Shown: one piece after another, positions 51,438 to 62,689 of the stretch
Layout: every line of letters starts with the position of its first letter
How positions within the stretch are numbered: position 1 is the stretch's first letter
Assembly: GCF_009834565.1 (NCBI RefSeq)
Contig: NZ_CP019428.1
Coordinates: forward strand, 2,666,001-2,730,000
From: Pseudomonas sp. R76
GTDB lineage: Bacteria; Pseudomonadota; Gammaproteobacteria; Pseudomonadales; Pseudomonadaceae
Direction: 5' to 3'
DNA length: 64,000 nucleotides
The notes under the pieces: model-generated
Told to the model about the DNA's origin: nothing
Database searches by the model: none
The model's input: the letters and a program-made list of their open reading frames with translations, nothing else
Program-made: the position numbers and the translations under genes

Positions 51438-51635
51438 CTATCGCAGGCAAGCCAGCTCCCACATTTTGACCGCGCCGTCGATCAAATGTGGGAGCTGGCT
51501 TGCCTGCGATAGCGGTGGGCCAGCCAACTAATGTACTGCCTGACCTATCGCCTTCGCGGGCAAGCCCGCTCCCACAGTTGGCCGGGGTCCAACATGAACA
51601 TGCGGTCAATATGTGGGAGCTGGCTTGCCTGCGAA
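51438..51635. repeat. REP/REPIN cluster with the 125-bp spacing
   Basis: A half REPIN (51438-51462), a complete REPIN (51488-51575) and the first half of another (51613-51635). The starts at 51488 and 51613 are 125 bp apart, the same period and the same spacer (AGTTGGCCGGGGTCCAACAT...) as in the array at 55.7-56.1 kb. No gene is in 51425-51662. Confidence 0.85.
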
Positions 51636-51662
51636 GACTGACTATCAGGCGCTGAATCTCTA

Positions 51663-53018
<1,356 letters not shown>

Positions 53019-53135
53019 GTGCGGGTCGCATCTTGCGTAAGGTGGCGGGTATTCTACCTGCGCAGCGTCCCGTCCTTAAACCGTAAGAGGCGATAGGTCG
53101 CAGCCAACGTTCATTTTTTTGCAAAGGATTACCCC

Positions 53136-53597
53136 ATGACAAGGCGACTGATCGGTGCATTGGCGATCATTACAACCCTGCTGCTCAGCGGCTGCGGTAA
53201 CGACTACGGCGTTGACCAGTACGGCAAGAAAGTCGCGTCCGAGCGCCTGGACAAGCAATGGGTAGTGGTTAACTACTGGGCCGAATGGTGTGGCCCGTGC
53301 CGCACGGAAATACCGGAATTGAATGCCTTGGCCGAGCAGTTGAAAGGGCAGAACGTGGGGGTGTTCGGGGTCAACTTCGACAATGTGCAGGGTGAAGAAC
53401 TCAAGGCTGCCAGCGAGAAACTGGGGATCAAGTTCACCGTACTGGCGCAGAACCCGGAGGAGATTTTCGATATTCCTCGCAGCGAGGCACTGCCGGTGAC
53501 CTACATCATTGATGACAAGGGCAAGGTGCGTGAGCAGTTGATGGGCGAGCAGACGGCTGAAGGGGTGCTCGCGAAACTTAAGGCCTTGCGCGGCTAG
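53136..53597 (+). CDS. TlpA-like thioredoxin lipoprotein
   Basis: 153 residues. The signal peptide ends in a lipobox LLSGC (Cys20). The thioredoxin fold has WAEWCGPC (Cys52, Cys55) and the cis-Pro in ALPVTYIID. As a periplasmic membrane-anchored TlpA-type protein it probably reduces disulfides or takes part in cytochrome maturation. It is divergent from arsC. Confidence 0.9.
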   Translation: MTRRLIGALAIITTLLLSGCGNDYGVDQYGKKVASERLDKQWVVVNYWAEWCGPCRTEIPELNALAEQLKGQNVGVFGVNFDNVQGEELKAASEKLGIKFTVLAQNPEEIFDIPRSEALPVTYIIDDKGKVREQLMGEQTAEGVLAKLKALRG

Positions 53598-53617
53598 AGA
53601 GTTGTACCCAATAAACT

Positions 53618-53705
53618 GTGGGAGGGAGCTTGCTCCCGAATGCAGTGTGTCAGTCAATACATTAGCTGACTGACCCACCGCCTTCGCGAGCAAGCCCGCT
53701 CCCAC
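53618..53705. repeat. REPIN (mixed type)
   Basis: The left REP is GTGGGAGGGAGCTTGCTCCC and the right one is the complement of the GTGGGAGCGGGCTTGCTCGC type, so the two halves belong to different variants. 88 bp. Confidence 0.8.
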
Positions 53706-53738
53706 ATTTAGAACCCACCCATCCGCAGATTGGGATTA

Positions 53739-54143
53739 TCAGCCTTCTTCAAGCCACAGCCGAATCGGCTTGCCTTCAGCGGGCCAGAAACGCGTCTGTT
53801 CGAGGGGGGAGATGTCCCAGCGCTCGACGCCTTGCAGGGCCTGGAAGAAGCGGTGCTCCTGCTCCATCAACGCCTCGGCGCAGAGTTTGCGGGTGCTGCC
53901 GATCTTGCCGAAGCTCAGCTTGTCGCCATCCACGGTGTACGGCGCAAACCAGTGGTTGCAACCGCCATTGCCGTAGGCGCGGCCATCGGCGCCGAGGGTG
54001 ACGGTCAGGTGCGCATAATCCATCAACGGCCGCTCACCAATCCACTCCACCACGTAGCTGTGATCCTGCTTGAGCTTCACTGCATCGCCAGCGCAGCCCG
54101 TCAGGCCAACGCCAACGGCCGCGAGCAGAAGCAGGCCTTTCAT
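53739..54143 (-). CDS. META/HslJ-type lipoprotein
   Basis: 134 residues from ATG 54143. A signal peptide ends in VGLTGC (Cys17 by count). The META domain shows the conserved pattern LTVTLGADGRAYGNGGCNHW (the NGxxGCN motif) and KLSFGKIGSTRKLC. Related to HslJ, a heat-inducible outer-membrane lipoprotein tied to novobiocin resistance. The stop region overlaps the next gene by 4 bp at the other end. Confidence 0.85.
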   Translation of the reverse strand: MKGLLLLAAVGVGLTGCAGDAVKLKQDHSYVVEWIGERPLMDYAHLTVTLGADGRAYGNGGCNHWFAPYTVDGDKLSFGKIGSTRKLCAEALMEQEHRFFQALQGVERWDISPLEQTRFWPAEGKPIRLWLEEG

Positions 54144-54580
54144 TGTGCTGCCTGCTGGCATTTCGGGCAGCGGTGCTTGTCGCCCATGCTCGCCCAGCCC
54201 AGTTCCTGGATGCGCGCGTTGGCAGCCGGTTGCAGGGGCTCTTTGGTCAGCTTGGTTTCTACCGCGAATTCAAACTCCAGCACGCTGTCGCAGCTGTCGC
54301 AGTTGACCTTCCAGGTATGAATCTCCAGCTCGCCGAATTTCGGCCCCTGGGCCATGGCGACCCACTGGCCCGCCGGGCGGATGGAGTAGCGCGCATCACC
54401 TTCGACGGTCAGGCGCATCGACAGGGTTTTACTGCCGCGCAGGGTGACGATCAGCACGTCGCCATGCTTGATCGAACCCCCATTGCCGGTGATTTGATAA
54501 CGGCCCGGCACCAGGGCGCGGCATTCGATCAGGGTGTGTTGCGGGCTCAGCAAGCTGAAGCGGAAATCGTGTTCGGCCAT
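54140..54580 (-). CDS. Hypothetical protein with a C-terminal CxxC zinc ribbon
   Basis: 146 residues from ATG 54580 (MAEHDFRFSLLSPQHTLIEC). The N-terminal half is beta-rich. CDSCD in the middle and CPKC at the end look like a split zinc ribbon. No domain name comes to mind. It overlaps the META lipoprotein gene start by 4 bp, so the two are co-expressed. Confidence 0.65.
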   Translation of the reverse strand: MAEHDFRFSLLSPQHTLIECRALVPGRYQITGNGGSIKHGDVLIVTLRGSKTLSMRLTVEGDARYSIRPAGQWVAMAQGPKFGELEIHTWKVNCDSCDSVLEFEFAVETKLTKEPLQPAANARIQELGWASMGDKHRCPKCQQAAQ

Positions 54581-54651
54581 GGATCCTCCAAATAGGCGCG
54601 GCATCCTATCACGGGTGCCTGCTCATCATGAGCCTGGTATGTGACCGCTGA

Positions 54652-55653
54652 TCATCCTTCAACGAGGTTTTGCGGTTGGCCTTTGGCCCACGCGGCGATG
54701 TTGCTCAAGGTGGTGCCGGCGATGGCCGCCAGGGCTTCGCGGGTGAGGAACGCCTGGTGCGCGGTGATGATCACGTTGGGGAAGGTCAGCAGGCGCGCGA
54801 GCACATCGTCTTGCAGTGGCAGGTCGGAGCGGTCCTCGAAAAACAGCTGGGCTTCTTCTTCATACACGTCCAGCCCCAGGTAGCCGAGTTGGCCATCCTT
54901 GAGGGCGTCGATCAGCGCCGGCGTGTCAACCAGGCCGCCGCGCCCGGTGTTGATCAACATCGCGCCGCGTTGCATCCGGGCCAGGGAGCGGGCGTTGATC
55001 AGGTGTTTACTGTCGGCAGTCAGCGGGCAATGCAGGCTGATGATCTGCGCTTGGGCGACCAACTCGGGCAGGCTCACGTAACGGGCGCCTAGGGCCAGAA
55101 CCTGCGGGTTGGGGAAGGGGTCGTACGCCAGCAACTGGCAGCCGAACCCGGCCATGATTTTGGCGAAGGTGGCACCGATCTGCCCGGTGCCGACCACGCC
55201 GACGGTCTTGCCCACCAAGTCGAAACCGGTCAGCCCGTGCAGGCTGAAATCTCCGTCGCGGGTGCGGTTGTAGGCGCGGTGCAGGCGGCGGTTAAGGGCG
55301 AGGATCAGCGCCACGGCGTGCTCGGCCACTGCGTGCGGCGAGTAGGCCGGCACGCGCACGATGGTCAGGCCCAGGCCCAGGCCCAGGCGCTTGGCGGTGG
55401 GCAGGTCGACATGGTTATAACCGGCCGAGCGCAGGGCAATCAGGCGTGTGCCGCCTGCGGCCAACTGTTCCAGCACCGGCGCGCTGAGGTCATCGTTGAT
55501 AAAGGCGCAGACCACCTCGTGGTGCTCGGCCAGGGCCACGGTGTCGAGGTTAAGCCGGGCAGGCTGGAATTGCAGCTCAAGGCCCGCCGGCAGCGGCTCG
55601 CCGAGAAAACTGTCGCGGTCGTAGGTCTGGCTGCTGAATAGAATCACGCGCAT
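54652..55653 (-). CDS. ldhA: D-lactate dehydrogenase LdhA (2-hydroxyacid dehydrogenase)
   Basis: 333 residues from ATG 55653 (a TTG one codon earlier is an alternative). NAD fold GVVGTGQIGATFAKI, catalytic Arg in RTGRG and RSAGYNHVDL, Glu in VYEEE and His in ITAHQAFLT. The fermentative enzyme reduces pyruvate to D-lactate. It lies next to gacS, as in other Pseudomonas. A hexanucleotide (CCCAGG) tandem repeat at 55366-55390 encodes a GLGLGLG stretch. Confidence 0.92.
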   Translation of the reverse strand: MRVILFSSQTYDRDSFLGEPLPAGLELQFQPARLNLDTVALAEHHEVVCAFINDDLSAPVLEQLAAGGTRLIALRSAGYNHVDLPTAKRLGLGLGLTIVRVPAYSPHAVAEHAVALILALNRRLHRAYNRTRDGDFSLHGLTGFDLVGKTVGVVGTGQIGATFAKIMAGFGCQLLAYDPFPNPQVLALGARYVSLPELVAQAQIISLHCPLTADSKHLINARSLARMQRGAMLINTGRGGLVDTPALIDALKDGQLGYLGLDVYEEEAQLFFEDRSDLPLQDDVLARLLTFPNVIITAHQAFLTREALAAIAGTTLSNIAAWAKGQPQNLVEG

Positions 55654-55695
55654 CAAAATAGCTTCCTGCTCTTACTCACTAAATATATTACCCCT

Positions 55696-56070
55696 GTGGG
55701 AGCGGGTTCCAACATGAGCATGCGGTCAAAATGTGGGAGCTGGCTTGCCTGCGATAGCGGTGGGCCAGACGACTCGTGTATTGCCTGACCTATAGCCTTC
55801 GCGGGCAAGCCCGCTCCCACAGTTGGCCGGGTTCCAACATGAGCGAGCGGTTAAAATGTGGGAGCTGGCTTGCCTGCGATAGCGGTGGGCCAGCCGACTC
55901 ATGTACTGCCTGACCTATCGCCTTCGCGAGCAAGCCCGCTCCCACAGTTGGCCGGGTTCCAACATGGGCATGCGGTCAAAATGTGGGAGCTGGCTTGCCT
56001 GCGATAGCGGTGGGCCAGCCGACTCGTGTATTGCCTGACCTATCGCCTTCGCGTGCAAGCCCGCTCCCAC
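55696..56070. repeat. Tandem REPIN array, three units of exactly 125 bp
   Basis: After a truncated REP at 55696 there are three REPINs of 88 bp (55733-55820, 55858-55945, 55983-56070), whose starts are 125 bp apart, with a conserved 37-bp spacer (AGTTGGCCGGGTTCCAACAT followed by GxGCxxGCGGTyAAAAT). Each REPIN joins a GTGGGAGCTGGCTTGCCTGC end to a complement of the GTGGGAGCGGGCTTGC(C/T)(C/A)GC type. It sits between ldhA and gacS; no gene is within 55654-56097. Confidence 0.9.
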
Positions 56071-56097
56071 ACAAGGCGGTCCCCCAGGCAAGTAGCC

Positions 56098-58851
56098 TCA
56101 CGCGCTGACGCGCGCCTCACTGGCCAACCGGGCGATCGCCATGTCCAGTTCGTCCAGCGCGGCCATGGCCTTGGCGTCGTCTTGCTTGAGCAAGGTTTCC
56201 GCGCGTTGGCAGGCGGCGCGCAGTTGCGGCACGCCGCAGTAGCGGGTAGCGCCGTGCAGGCGGTGGACGCGTTCGATCAAGGCGTTGTTATCGTTGGCTT
56301 CGCGGGCAACGGTAATGGCCAGGCGGTCGGCCTCCAGGGACGCCAGCAGCATGGCGAGCATATCGGCGGCCAGGTCGGTCTTGTTGGCGGCCAGGCGCAG
56401 GCCTTCTTCATGGTCGAGTACCAACAGTTGCGCACCACTGCCAACACCGTCGGTCACGCGTTCCGGCCCTTGATTGCGCAGGGCCAGGCCGGTCCATTTC
56501 AACACCACCTGGGCCAGTTGCCGTTCGCTGATGGGTTTGGTCAGGTAGTCGTCCATGCCACTTTGCAGCAGGGCGCGTTTTTCGTTGGCCATGGCGTGGG
56601 CGGTGAGGGCGACCACCGGCAACGGCGTGCCGTGGCGCTCGCTTTCCCATTGGCGGATCGCCTCGGTGCTTTGGCGGCCGTCCATGCCGGGCATTTGGAC
56701 GTCCATCAAGACCAGGTCGAAGGTTTCCTGCTTCACGGCGTCGATGGCGGCGTAACCGCTTTCCACGGCCTGGACCTTGGCGCCCATGTCTTCGAGCAGG
56801 GTTTGCACCAGCAGCAGGTTGGCCGGGTTGTCGTCCACGCAGAGAACTCGCGGTGCGCGGCTGGACAGTGGCTCGCCGGGTTCGCTGCGCGAGGGGCGCG
56901 GGCTGATCAGGTCGGCGAGGGCGCGGCGCAGCTTGCGCGTACAGGCCGGCTTGGCCTGCAATTGGCTGTTGGGGTTGGGCACCGATTGGTTGAACAGCAT
57001 CTGTTCAGTGGTCGGGCACAGCACCAGCACCTTGCAACCCAGGTGCTCAAGGTCCCACAGATGCTGGTTGAGGCGCTCGGGCGGAATGTCATTGGCGGTG
57101 ACGCCGAGCACGGCCAAACTAATCTCCTGTTCAGTCTGGTGCGCGCTGGTGATGCCGTTGGTCAGGCTTTCCAGGGTGTTGAACGGGGTGACTTCCAGGC
57201 CGCAATCTTCCAACTGGTGTTGCAGGGCCTGGCGCGCCAGTTCGTGGTTTTCCAATACCGCCACACGCCGGCCAAGCAGCGGCGCAGAAGGCAGGTCGTC
57301 AACGTCGTCACGGGTCTTGGGCAGGCTCAGGCTGATCCAGAACTCCGAGCCTTCGCCCGGCGTGCTGTCGACGCCGATTTCGCCGCCCATCTGCTCAATC
57401 AAGCGCTTGGAAATCACCAGGCCCAAGCCGGTGCCGCCCGGTTGGCGTGACAGCGAATTGTCGGCCTGGCTGAAGGCCTGGAACAACGCGCGCACGTCCT
57501 GATTGGACAGGCCAATGCCGGTGTCCTGCACACTGATGCGCAGTTGCACGCTGTCTTCCTGTTCGTCCTCGACCATTGCCCGGGCCACGATGGTGCCTTC
57601 GCGGGTGAACTTGATCGCGTTGCTGATCAGGTTGGTAAGGATCTGCTTGAGACGCAACGGGTCGCCGACCAGCGCCAGCGGCGTGTCGCGGTACACCAGG
57701 CTGACCAGTTCGAGCTGCTTGGCATGGGCCGCGGGGGCGAGGATGGTCAGGGTGTCTTGCAGCAAGTCGCGCAGGTTGAACGGCACGCTGTCGAGTACCA
57801 GCTTGCCGGCTTCGATTTTCGAGAAGTCGAGGATCTCGTTGATGATGCCCAACAGGTTGTCGGCGGACTTTTCAATAGTGCCCAGGTAATCCAACTGACG
57901 CGGCGACAGCTCGCTTTTTTGCAGCAAGTGAGTGAAGCCGAGAATGCCGTTGAGCGGCGTGCGGATTTCATGGCTCATATTGGCCAGGAATTCTGATTTG
58001 ATACGGCTGGCCTCCAGGGCCTCCTTGCGCGCCAGGTCCAGTTCGATGTTCTGGATTTCAATGGTTTCCAGGTTCTGGCGCACGTCTTCCGTGGCCTGGT
58101 CGATGCTGTTCTGCAACTCTTCCTGGGCATTTTGCAGGGTTTCGGCCATGCGGTTGATGCCCGACGCGAGCTGGTCCAGTTCCTGACTGCCCAGCGGCGG
58201 CAAGCGTGTTTCCAGGTTGCCGTCCTTGAGCTGGGCCACGGCCTGTTTGATCTGGCCGATCGGCGAGTTGATCGTGCGGCTGATCCGCAGGGCCAGCGCG
58301 GCGGTGCAGATCAGCCCGATGGCAATTAACAGCAGGCTGGCGAACAGGCTGCGATAGCCGCGCAGCAGCATGCCGTTGTGGGACAGCTCCACCTCGACCC
58401 AGCCCAGCAGGCGGTCGGCTTCGTCCGGGATCAGCTCGCCGGCGAGGTTGCGGTGGCGGCCAAACACCGGCAGCAGGTAACGCGTGGCGTCATTGCCGGT
58501 GCGCTGCAGCAGGTGGGAACTGTTGCCGACCGGTGGCTGGTTAAGCATGGTCGGGCCCGCGTGGGCGAGGGGCGAGCGGTCCGGCGCGAGGAATGACACT
58601 GCGCGTACATCGGGCTGTTCCAGAGATTGGGTGGCGATACGTTCGAGCAAGTCGGTATTACTGCTGCTCAGGGCCGGGGCCACCAATGGCGCCAGTTGCT
58701 CGGCGATCATTTCGCCGCGTTGCAGCAATTGGGTTTGCAACTCCGAGAGCTGCATCCAGGTGAAATAGCCCCCCAACAACAGGGCCATCAGGCTGGTCGG
58801 TAATAACGTCAGCAACAGTACGCGGCCTTTTATCCCCATTCTTCTAAGCAC
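56098..58851 (-). CDS. gacS: Hybrid sensor histidine kinase GacS
   Basis: 917 residues. Order: membrane helix (10-32), periplasmic loop, second helix (about 166-188), HAMP, dimerisation domain with His294 ([10 protein letters not shown]), ATP-binding domain, a degenerate receiver-like segment (525-620) without the acidic pocket, a true receiver with Asp717 ([13 protein letters not shown]), and a C-terminal Hpt with His863. This unorthodox layout and the opening [20 protein letters not shown] fit GacS. It signals to GacA and thereby RsmY/RsmZ, controlling secondary metabolism and biofilm. Confidence 0.95.
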   Translation of the reverse strand: MLRRMGIKGRVLLLTLLPTSLMALLLGGYFTWMQLSELQTQLLQRGEMIAEQLAPLVAPALSSSNTDLLERIATQSLEQPDVRAVSFLAPDRSPLAHAGPTMLNQPPVGNSSHLLQRTGNDATRYLLPVFGRHRNLAGELIPDEADRLLGWVEVELSHNGMLLRGYRSLFASLLLIAIGLICTAALALRISRTINSPIGQIKQAVAQLKDGNLETRLPPLGSQELDQLASGINRMAETLQNAQEELQNSIDQATEDVRQNLETIEIQNIELDLARKEALEASRIKSEFLANMSHEIRTPLNGILGFTHLLQKSELSPRQLDYLGTIEKSADNLLGIINEILDFSKIEAGKLVLDSVPFNLRDLLQDTLTILAPAAHAKQLELVSLVYRDTPLALVGDPLRLKQILTNLISNAIKFTREGTIVARAMVEDEQEDSVQLRISVQDTGIGLSNQDVRALFQAFSQADNSLSRQPGGTGLGLVISKRLIEQMGGEIGVDSTPGEGSEFWISLSLPKTRDDVDDLPSAPLLGRRVAVLENHELARQALQHQLEDCGLEVTPFNTLESLTNGITSAHQTEQEISLAVLGVTANDIPPERLNQHLWDLEHLGCKVLVLCPTTEQMLFNQSVPNPNSQLQAKPACTRKLRRALADLISPRPSRSEPGEPLSSRAPRVLCVDDNPANLLLVQTLLEDMGAKVQAVESGYAAIDAVKQETFDLVLMDVQMPGMDGRQSTEAIRQWESERHGTPLPVVALTAHAMANEKRALLQSGMDDYLTKPISERQLAQVVLKWTGLALRNQGPERVTDGVGSGAQLLVLDHEEGLRLAANKTDLAADMLAMLLASLEADRLAITVAREANDNNALIERVHRLHGATRYCGVPQLRAACQRAETLLKQDDAKAMAALDELDMAIARLASEARVSA

Positions 58852-59068
58852 GCCACTCTCCTGCTACCACATTGATTTCAATCATCCGCGCAGGCATCCG
58901 GCCCACGCCACCTGCGCAGTGTAGCCATTTGCGCGGCCTGGAATCTCGCAAATTAATGTTATGCGGCAATCTTTAGGCGATTGGGAGAGCAGGCAATGCG
59001 TGCCTGTAGAGGCGTGGTGCGGGGTTGGCGGGGTTTATTGACGATCAGGGGAAGGGCGCTTGTGACCG

Positions 59069-59584
59069 TCACGCGCGACGCTGTTTGCGTTTCTTCCACT
59101 GGTGCGCGACCCACCAGCGCCAATAGCCCATGGTCAGGCAATAGGCCAGTGCCCCCAACACCAGGCCCGAGACCACCGAGCCCAACAGGAACGGCTGCCA
59201 CAGGGTGCTCAGCTGGCTGCTGATCCATTCCCAGGTCAGGTTGTCGGGGAGGCTGCGCGGCGGCACATTCATCAGCCAGGCGCCGGTCAGGTAGGTGCCG
59301 ACGAATACGAACGGCATGGTGATCGGGTTGGTCAGCCACACCAGGCTGACGGCAATGGGCATGTTGCCGCGCACGGCAATCGCCAGGACCGCCGCCAATA
59401 ACATTTGCAAGGGAATCGGGATGAATGCCGCGAACAAACCGACGGCCATGGCACGTGCCACTGAATGCCGGTTCAGGTGCCAGAGGTTGGGGTCATGCAG
59501 CAACTTGCCGAGAAATCGTAAGGACTTGTGTTCCCGGATACTCGTGGGATCGGGCATGTACCGTTTGAATAGGCGCCGGGGCAT
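59069..59584 (-). CDS. DUF2062 membrane protein
   Basis: 171 residues: a basic N-terminus (MPRRLFKRYMPDPTSIREHK), membrane segments around 47-70 and 78-98 with NPITMPFVFVGTYLTG, then a third near 130-150 and a basic tail. This is the DUF2062 layout. Function unknown. It is divergent from comEC. The 217 bp between it and gacS show no gene. Confidence 0.88.
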   Translation of the reverse strand: MPRRLFKRYMPDPTSIREHKSLRFLGKLLHDPNLWHLNRHSVARAMAVGLFAAFIPIPLQMLLAAVLAIAVRGNMPIAVSLVWLTNPITMPFVFVGTYLTGAWLMNVPPRSLPDNLTWEWISSQLSTLWQPFLLGSVVSGLVLGALAYCLTMGYWRWWVAHQWKKRKQRRA

Positions 59585-59718
59585 AAGGGGTCCAGGTCAG
59601 TTCGAGGGGCAAGTATGCCCGCATTCTATAAACAGAAAATTCAGACTTTGTGACAAAACATCATAGGCCGTGCGGGTGGGCCAACTAAGACTGATGGATC
59701 ACTTGAAAAGGATGATTC

Positions 59719-61944
59719 ATGAGAACTGGGATGTTTGCCCTCGGACTTGGCCTACTGTCGCTGCGATTTTTCCCAGCGCTGCCTTCTATCGGTTGGCTGC
59801 TGGCAATGTCGGTTGTCGCACTGATGCTGTTGCCTTTTCGTACCCACCCGATGGCGTTTTTCCTGCTGGGGATCAGTTGGGCCTGCCTCAGCGCACAGTC
59901 GGCCCTGGATGATCGCCTTACGCCTGCACTGGATGGCCAGACGCGTTGGGTAGAGGGGCGGGTAGTCGGGCTGCCGCAACAGACAAGCACCGGTGTACGT
60001 TTCGAGTTGACCGACAACCGCTCGCGCAAGGCCCAATTGCCGAAGCGCATCCGCGTGTCCTGGCATGGTGGCCCGCAGGTGAACAGTGGCGAGCGTTGGC
60101 GCCTGGCGGTCACGTTAAAGCGCCCGTCCGGGTTGCTCAATTTTCATGGCTTTGACTATGAAGCCTGGCTACTGGCCCAGCGCATTGGCGCAACCGGCTC
60201 GGTGAAAGATGGCCAACGCCTGGCCCCGGCCCGCAACGCCTGGCGCGACCGCCTCCGGCAGCGCCTGAGCAGCGTCGACGCCCAGGGCCGCGAGGCGGGT
60301 TTGGCAGCGCTGGTGCTGGGCGACGGCTCGGGGCTGGGCACTGAGGACTGGCGGGTGTTGCAAGACACCGGCACGGTGCACCTGCTGGTGATCTCGGGCC
60401 AGCACATCGGTTTGCTGGCGGGGCTGATCTACGGCTTGGTGGCCGGGCTGGCGCGCTACGGCTGCTGGCCCCGCGCCTTGCCGTGGCTGCCATGGGCGTG
60501 CGCCCTGGCGTTTGCCGCCGCGCTGGGCTATGGCTTATTGGCGGGGTTCGGCGTGCCGGTGCAGCGCGCGTGTGTGATGGTCGGGCTGGTTCTGCTCTGG
60601 CGTTTGCGCTTTCGACATTTGGGCGTGTGGTGGCCGTTGTTGCTGGCATTCGATGCTGTATTGCTGCTGGAGCCATTGGCCAGCTTGCAACCGGGTTTCT
60701 GGTTGTCGTTCGCCGCCGTCGCGGTGCTGGTGCTCGCGTTCAGCGGGCGCTTGGGCGCCTGGAGCTGCTGGCAGTTGTGGACGCGTCCCCAATGGCTGAT
60801 TGCGATTGGCTTGTTTCCGGTATTGCTGGTGCTGGGGTTGCCCATCAGCCTGAGTGCGCCGCTGGCGAATTTATTGGCGGTGCCGTGGATCAGCTTCGTG
60901 GTGTTGCCGCTGGCATTGCTGGGCACTGCGTTGCTGGCGGTGCCGTTGGTCGGGGCGGGCCTGTTGTGGTTGGCCGGCGGCGCGCTGGACGGGTTGTTCA
61001 GGGGTTTGGCACTGTTGGCAGGGCAAAGCCCGGCCTGGATACCGGCCGAGGTGCCGCTGGGTTATTGGTGGGTGAGCCTGGCCGGTGCGGTGTTATTGCT
61101 GTTGCCCAAAGGCGTGCCGTTCCGGCTGCTGGGTTGGCCGATGCTGTTGCTGGCGGTTTTTCCACCCAGGCAACTGGTGCCGCAAGGGCAGGTGGAGGTG
61201 ACCCAGTTGGACGTCGGCCAGGGGCAAGCGTTGATCCTGCGCACCCGCCATCACACCTTGCTGTACGACGCCGGGCCGCGCTCGGGGGCATTTGACATGG
61301 GCGCGCGCGTGGTGGTGCCAGCCTTGAGGAAGCTCGGGGTAGAGGCGTTGGACATGATGCTGATCAGCCACGCTCACGCCGATCATGCGGGCGGTGCGGC
61401 GGCGGTCGCCCGCGCGCTGGCGGTGAGGCGGGTCGTGGGTGGCGAGGTCGAAGGGTTGCCAGCATTGCTTGCGGTTCAGCCGTGTGTCAGTGGTGAGCAA
61501 TGGGAGTGGGATGGCGTGGTGTTCGAGTTTTGGAGGTGGCCAGGCGCCACTGACAGCAACCCGAAATCCTGTGTGTTACGGGTCCAGGCCAATGGCGAAC
61601 GCCTGCTGCTGACCGGCGACATTGATCGCGATGCCGAACAGGCCTTTCTCGCTTCAGCCTTGGCCGTACCGACCGATTGGCTGCAAGCGCCGCACCATGG
61701 CAGTCGCAGCTCTTCATCCGGGCCCTTTCTAGAGCGGCTTGCGCCCAAGTCGGTGCTGATTTCACGTGGCCGTGGCAACGCATTCGGGCATCCGCATCCA
61801 CAGGTGATGCAGCGTTATCGGGCTTTGGGCAGCCGTGTCTACGACAGCGCCGAGCAGGGCGCCGTACGTCTGCAATTGGGCGCCTTTCAAGCCCCGGTTG
61901 TTGCGCGCAGTCAACGCCGCTTCTGGCGCGAAGCGCTACTGTAA
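59719..61944 (+). CDS. comEC: ComEC/Rec2 competence channel protein
   Basis: 741 residues, ATG 59719 with AAGGA upstream. An N-terminal OB-like periplasmic region (30-170), a central Competence domain of many membrane helices (about 200-490, including SGQHIGLLAGLIYGLVAGL), and a C-terminal metallo-beta-lactamase domain with HAHADHAGG (from His551) and HHGSRSSSS. The channel imports single-stranded DNA during transformation. It is complete; pairing with exbBD and lpxK downstream is conserved. Confidence 0.95.
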   Translation: MRTGMFALGLGLLSLRFFPALPSIGWLLAMSVVALMLLPFRTHPMAFFLLGISWACLSAQSALDDRLTPALDGQTRWVEGRVVGLPQQTSTGVRFELTDNRSRKAQLPKRIRVSWHGGPQVNSGERWRLAVTLKRPSGLLNFHGFDYEAWLLAQRIGATGSVKDGQRLAPARNAWRDRLRQRLSSVDAQGREAGLAALVLGDGSGLGTEDWRVLQDTGTVHLLVISGQHIGLLAGLIYGLVAGLARYGCWPRALPWLPWACALAFAAALGYGLLAGFGVPVQRACVMVGLVLLWRLRFRHLGVWWPLLLAFDAVLLLEPLASLQPGFWLSFAAVAVLVLAFSGRLGAWSCWQLWTRPQWLIAIGLFPVLLVLGLPISLSAPLANLLAVPWISFVVLPLALLGTALLAVPLVGAGLLWLAGGALDGLFRGLALLAGQSPAWIPAEVPLGYWWVSLAGAVLLLLPKGVPFRLLGWPMLLLAVFPPRQLVPQGQVEVTQLDVGQGQALILRTRHHTLLYDAGPRSGAFDMGARVVVPALRKLGVEALDMMLISHAHADHAGGAAAVARALAVRRVVGGEVEGLPALLAVQPCVSGEQWEWDGVVFEFWRWPGATDSNPKSCVLRVQANGERLLLTGDIDRDAEQAFLASALAVPTDWLQAPHHGSRSSSSGPFLERLAPKSVLISRGRGNAFGHPHPQVMQRYRALGSRVYDSAEQGAVRLQLGAFQAPVVARSQRRFWREALL

Positions 61945-62053
61945 CCCGACGTTACCATTGGCAGCGGCCGGCGACGGGCGGGTCTGTGGCCGACGAGCCC
62001 CGCCGGCGAACCTATATGGTAAAGTGGCGCACTTTTTCGAGGGGACATTCACT

Positions 62054-62689
62054 GTGTGGGAATTGGTCAAATCCGGCGGCTGGATGATGTTGCCGATCAT
62101 CTTGAGCTCCATCGCCGCACTCGGCATCGTCGCCGAGCGCCTCTGGACCCTGCGCGCCAGCCGCATCACCCCCGAGCATCTATTGGGGCAGGTGTGGGGC
62201 TGGATCAAGAACAAGCAACTGGACAAAGACAAGCTCAAGGAACTGCGCGCCAACTCGCCCTTGGGTGAAATCCTCGCCGCCGGCCTCGCCAACTCCAAGC
62301 ATGGCCGCGAGATCATGAAAGAGTGCATTGAAGAGGCCGCCGCCCGGGTCATCCATGAAATGGAGCGCTACATCAATGCGCTTGGCACCATCGCCGCCAT
62401 GGCGCCATTGCTGGGGCTGCTGGGCACGGTGCTGGGCATGATCGATATTTTCAGCTCGTTCATGGGTTCGGGCATGACCACGAACGCGGCGGTGCTGGCC
62501 GGCGGTATCTCCAAGGCCTTGATCACCACGGCTGCGGGCCTGATGGTCGGGATTCCCTCGGTGTTTTTCCACCGTTTCCTGCAGCGCCGCATCGACGAGC
62601 TGGTGGTCGGCATGGAACAGGAAGCGATCAAGCTGGTGGAAGTGGTGCAGGGCGATCGTGATGTCGATTTTGTCGAGGGCCGAGTGTGA
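62054..62689 (+). CDS. exbB: ExbB/TolQ-family proton channel protein
   Basis: 211 residues from GTG 62054; a GAGGGG site lies upstream. Three membrane helices (about 10-28, 105-130 and 145-170), with conserved MAPLLGLLGTVLGMIDIF and ISKALITTAAGLMVGIPSVFFH. With ExbD it makes a proton-driven motor for a TonB-like or envelope function. Its stop region overlaps exbD by 4 bp. A tonB partner is not adjacent. Confidence 0.93.
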   Translation: MWELVKSGGWMMLPIILSSIAALGIVAERLWTLRASRITPEHLLGQVWGWIKNKQLDKDKLKELRANSPLGEILAAGLANSKHGREIMKECIEEAAARVIHEMERYINALGTIAAMAPLLGLLGTVLGMIDIFSSFMGSGMTTNAAVLAGGISKALITTAAGLMVGIPSVFFHRFLQRRIDELVVGMEQEAIKLVEVVQGDRDVDFVEGRV

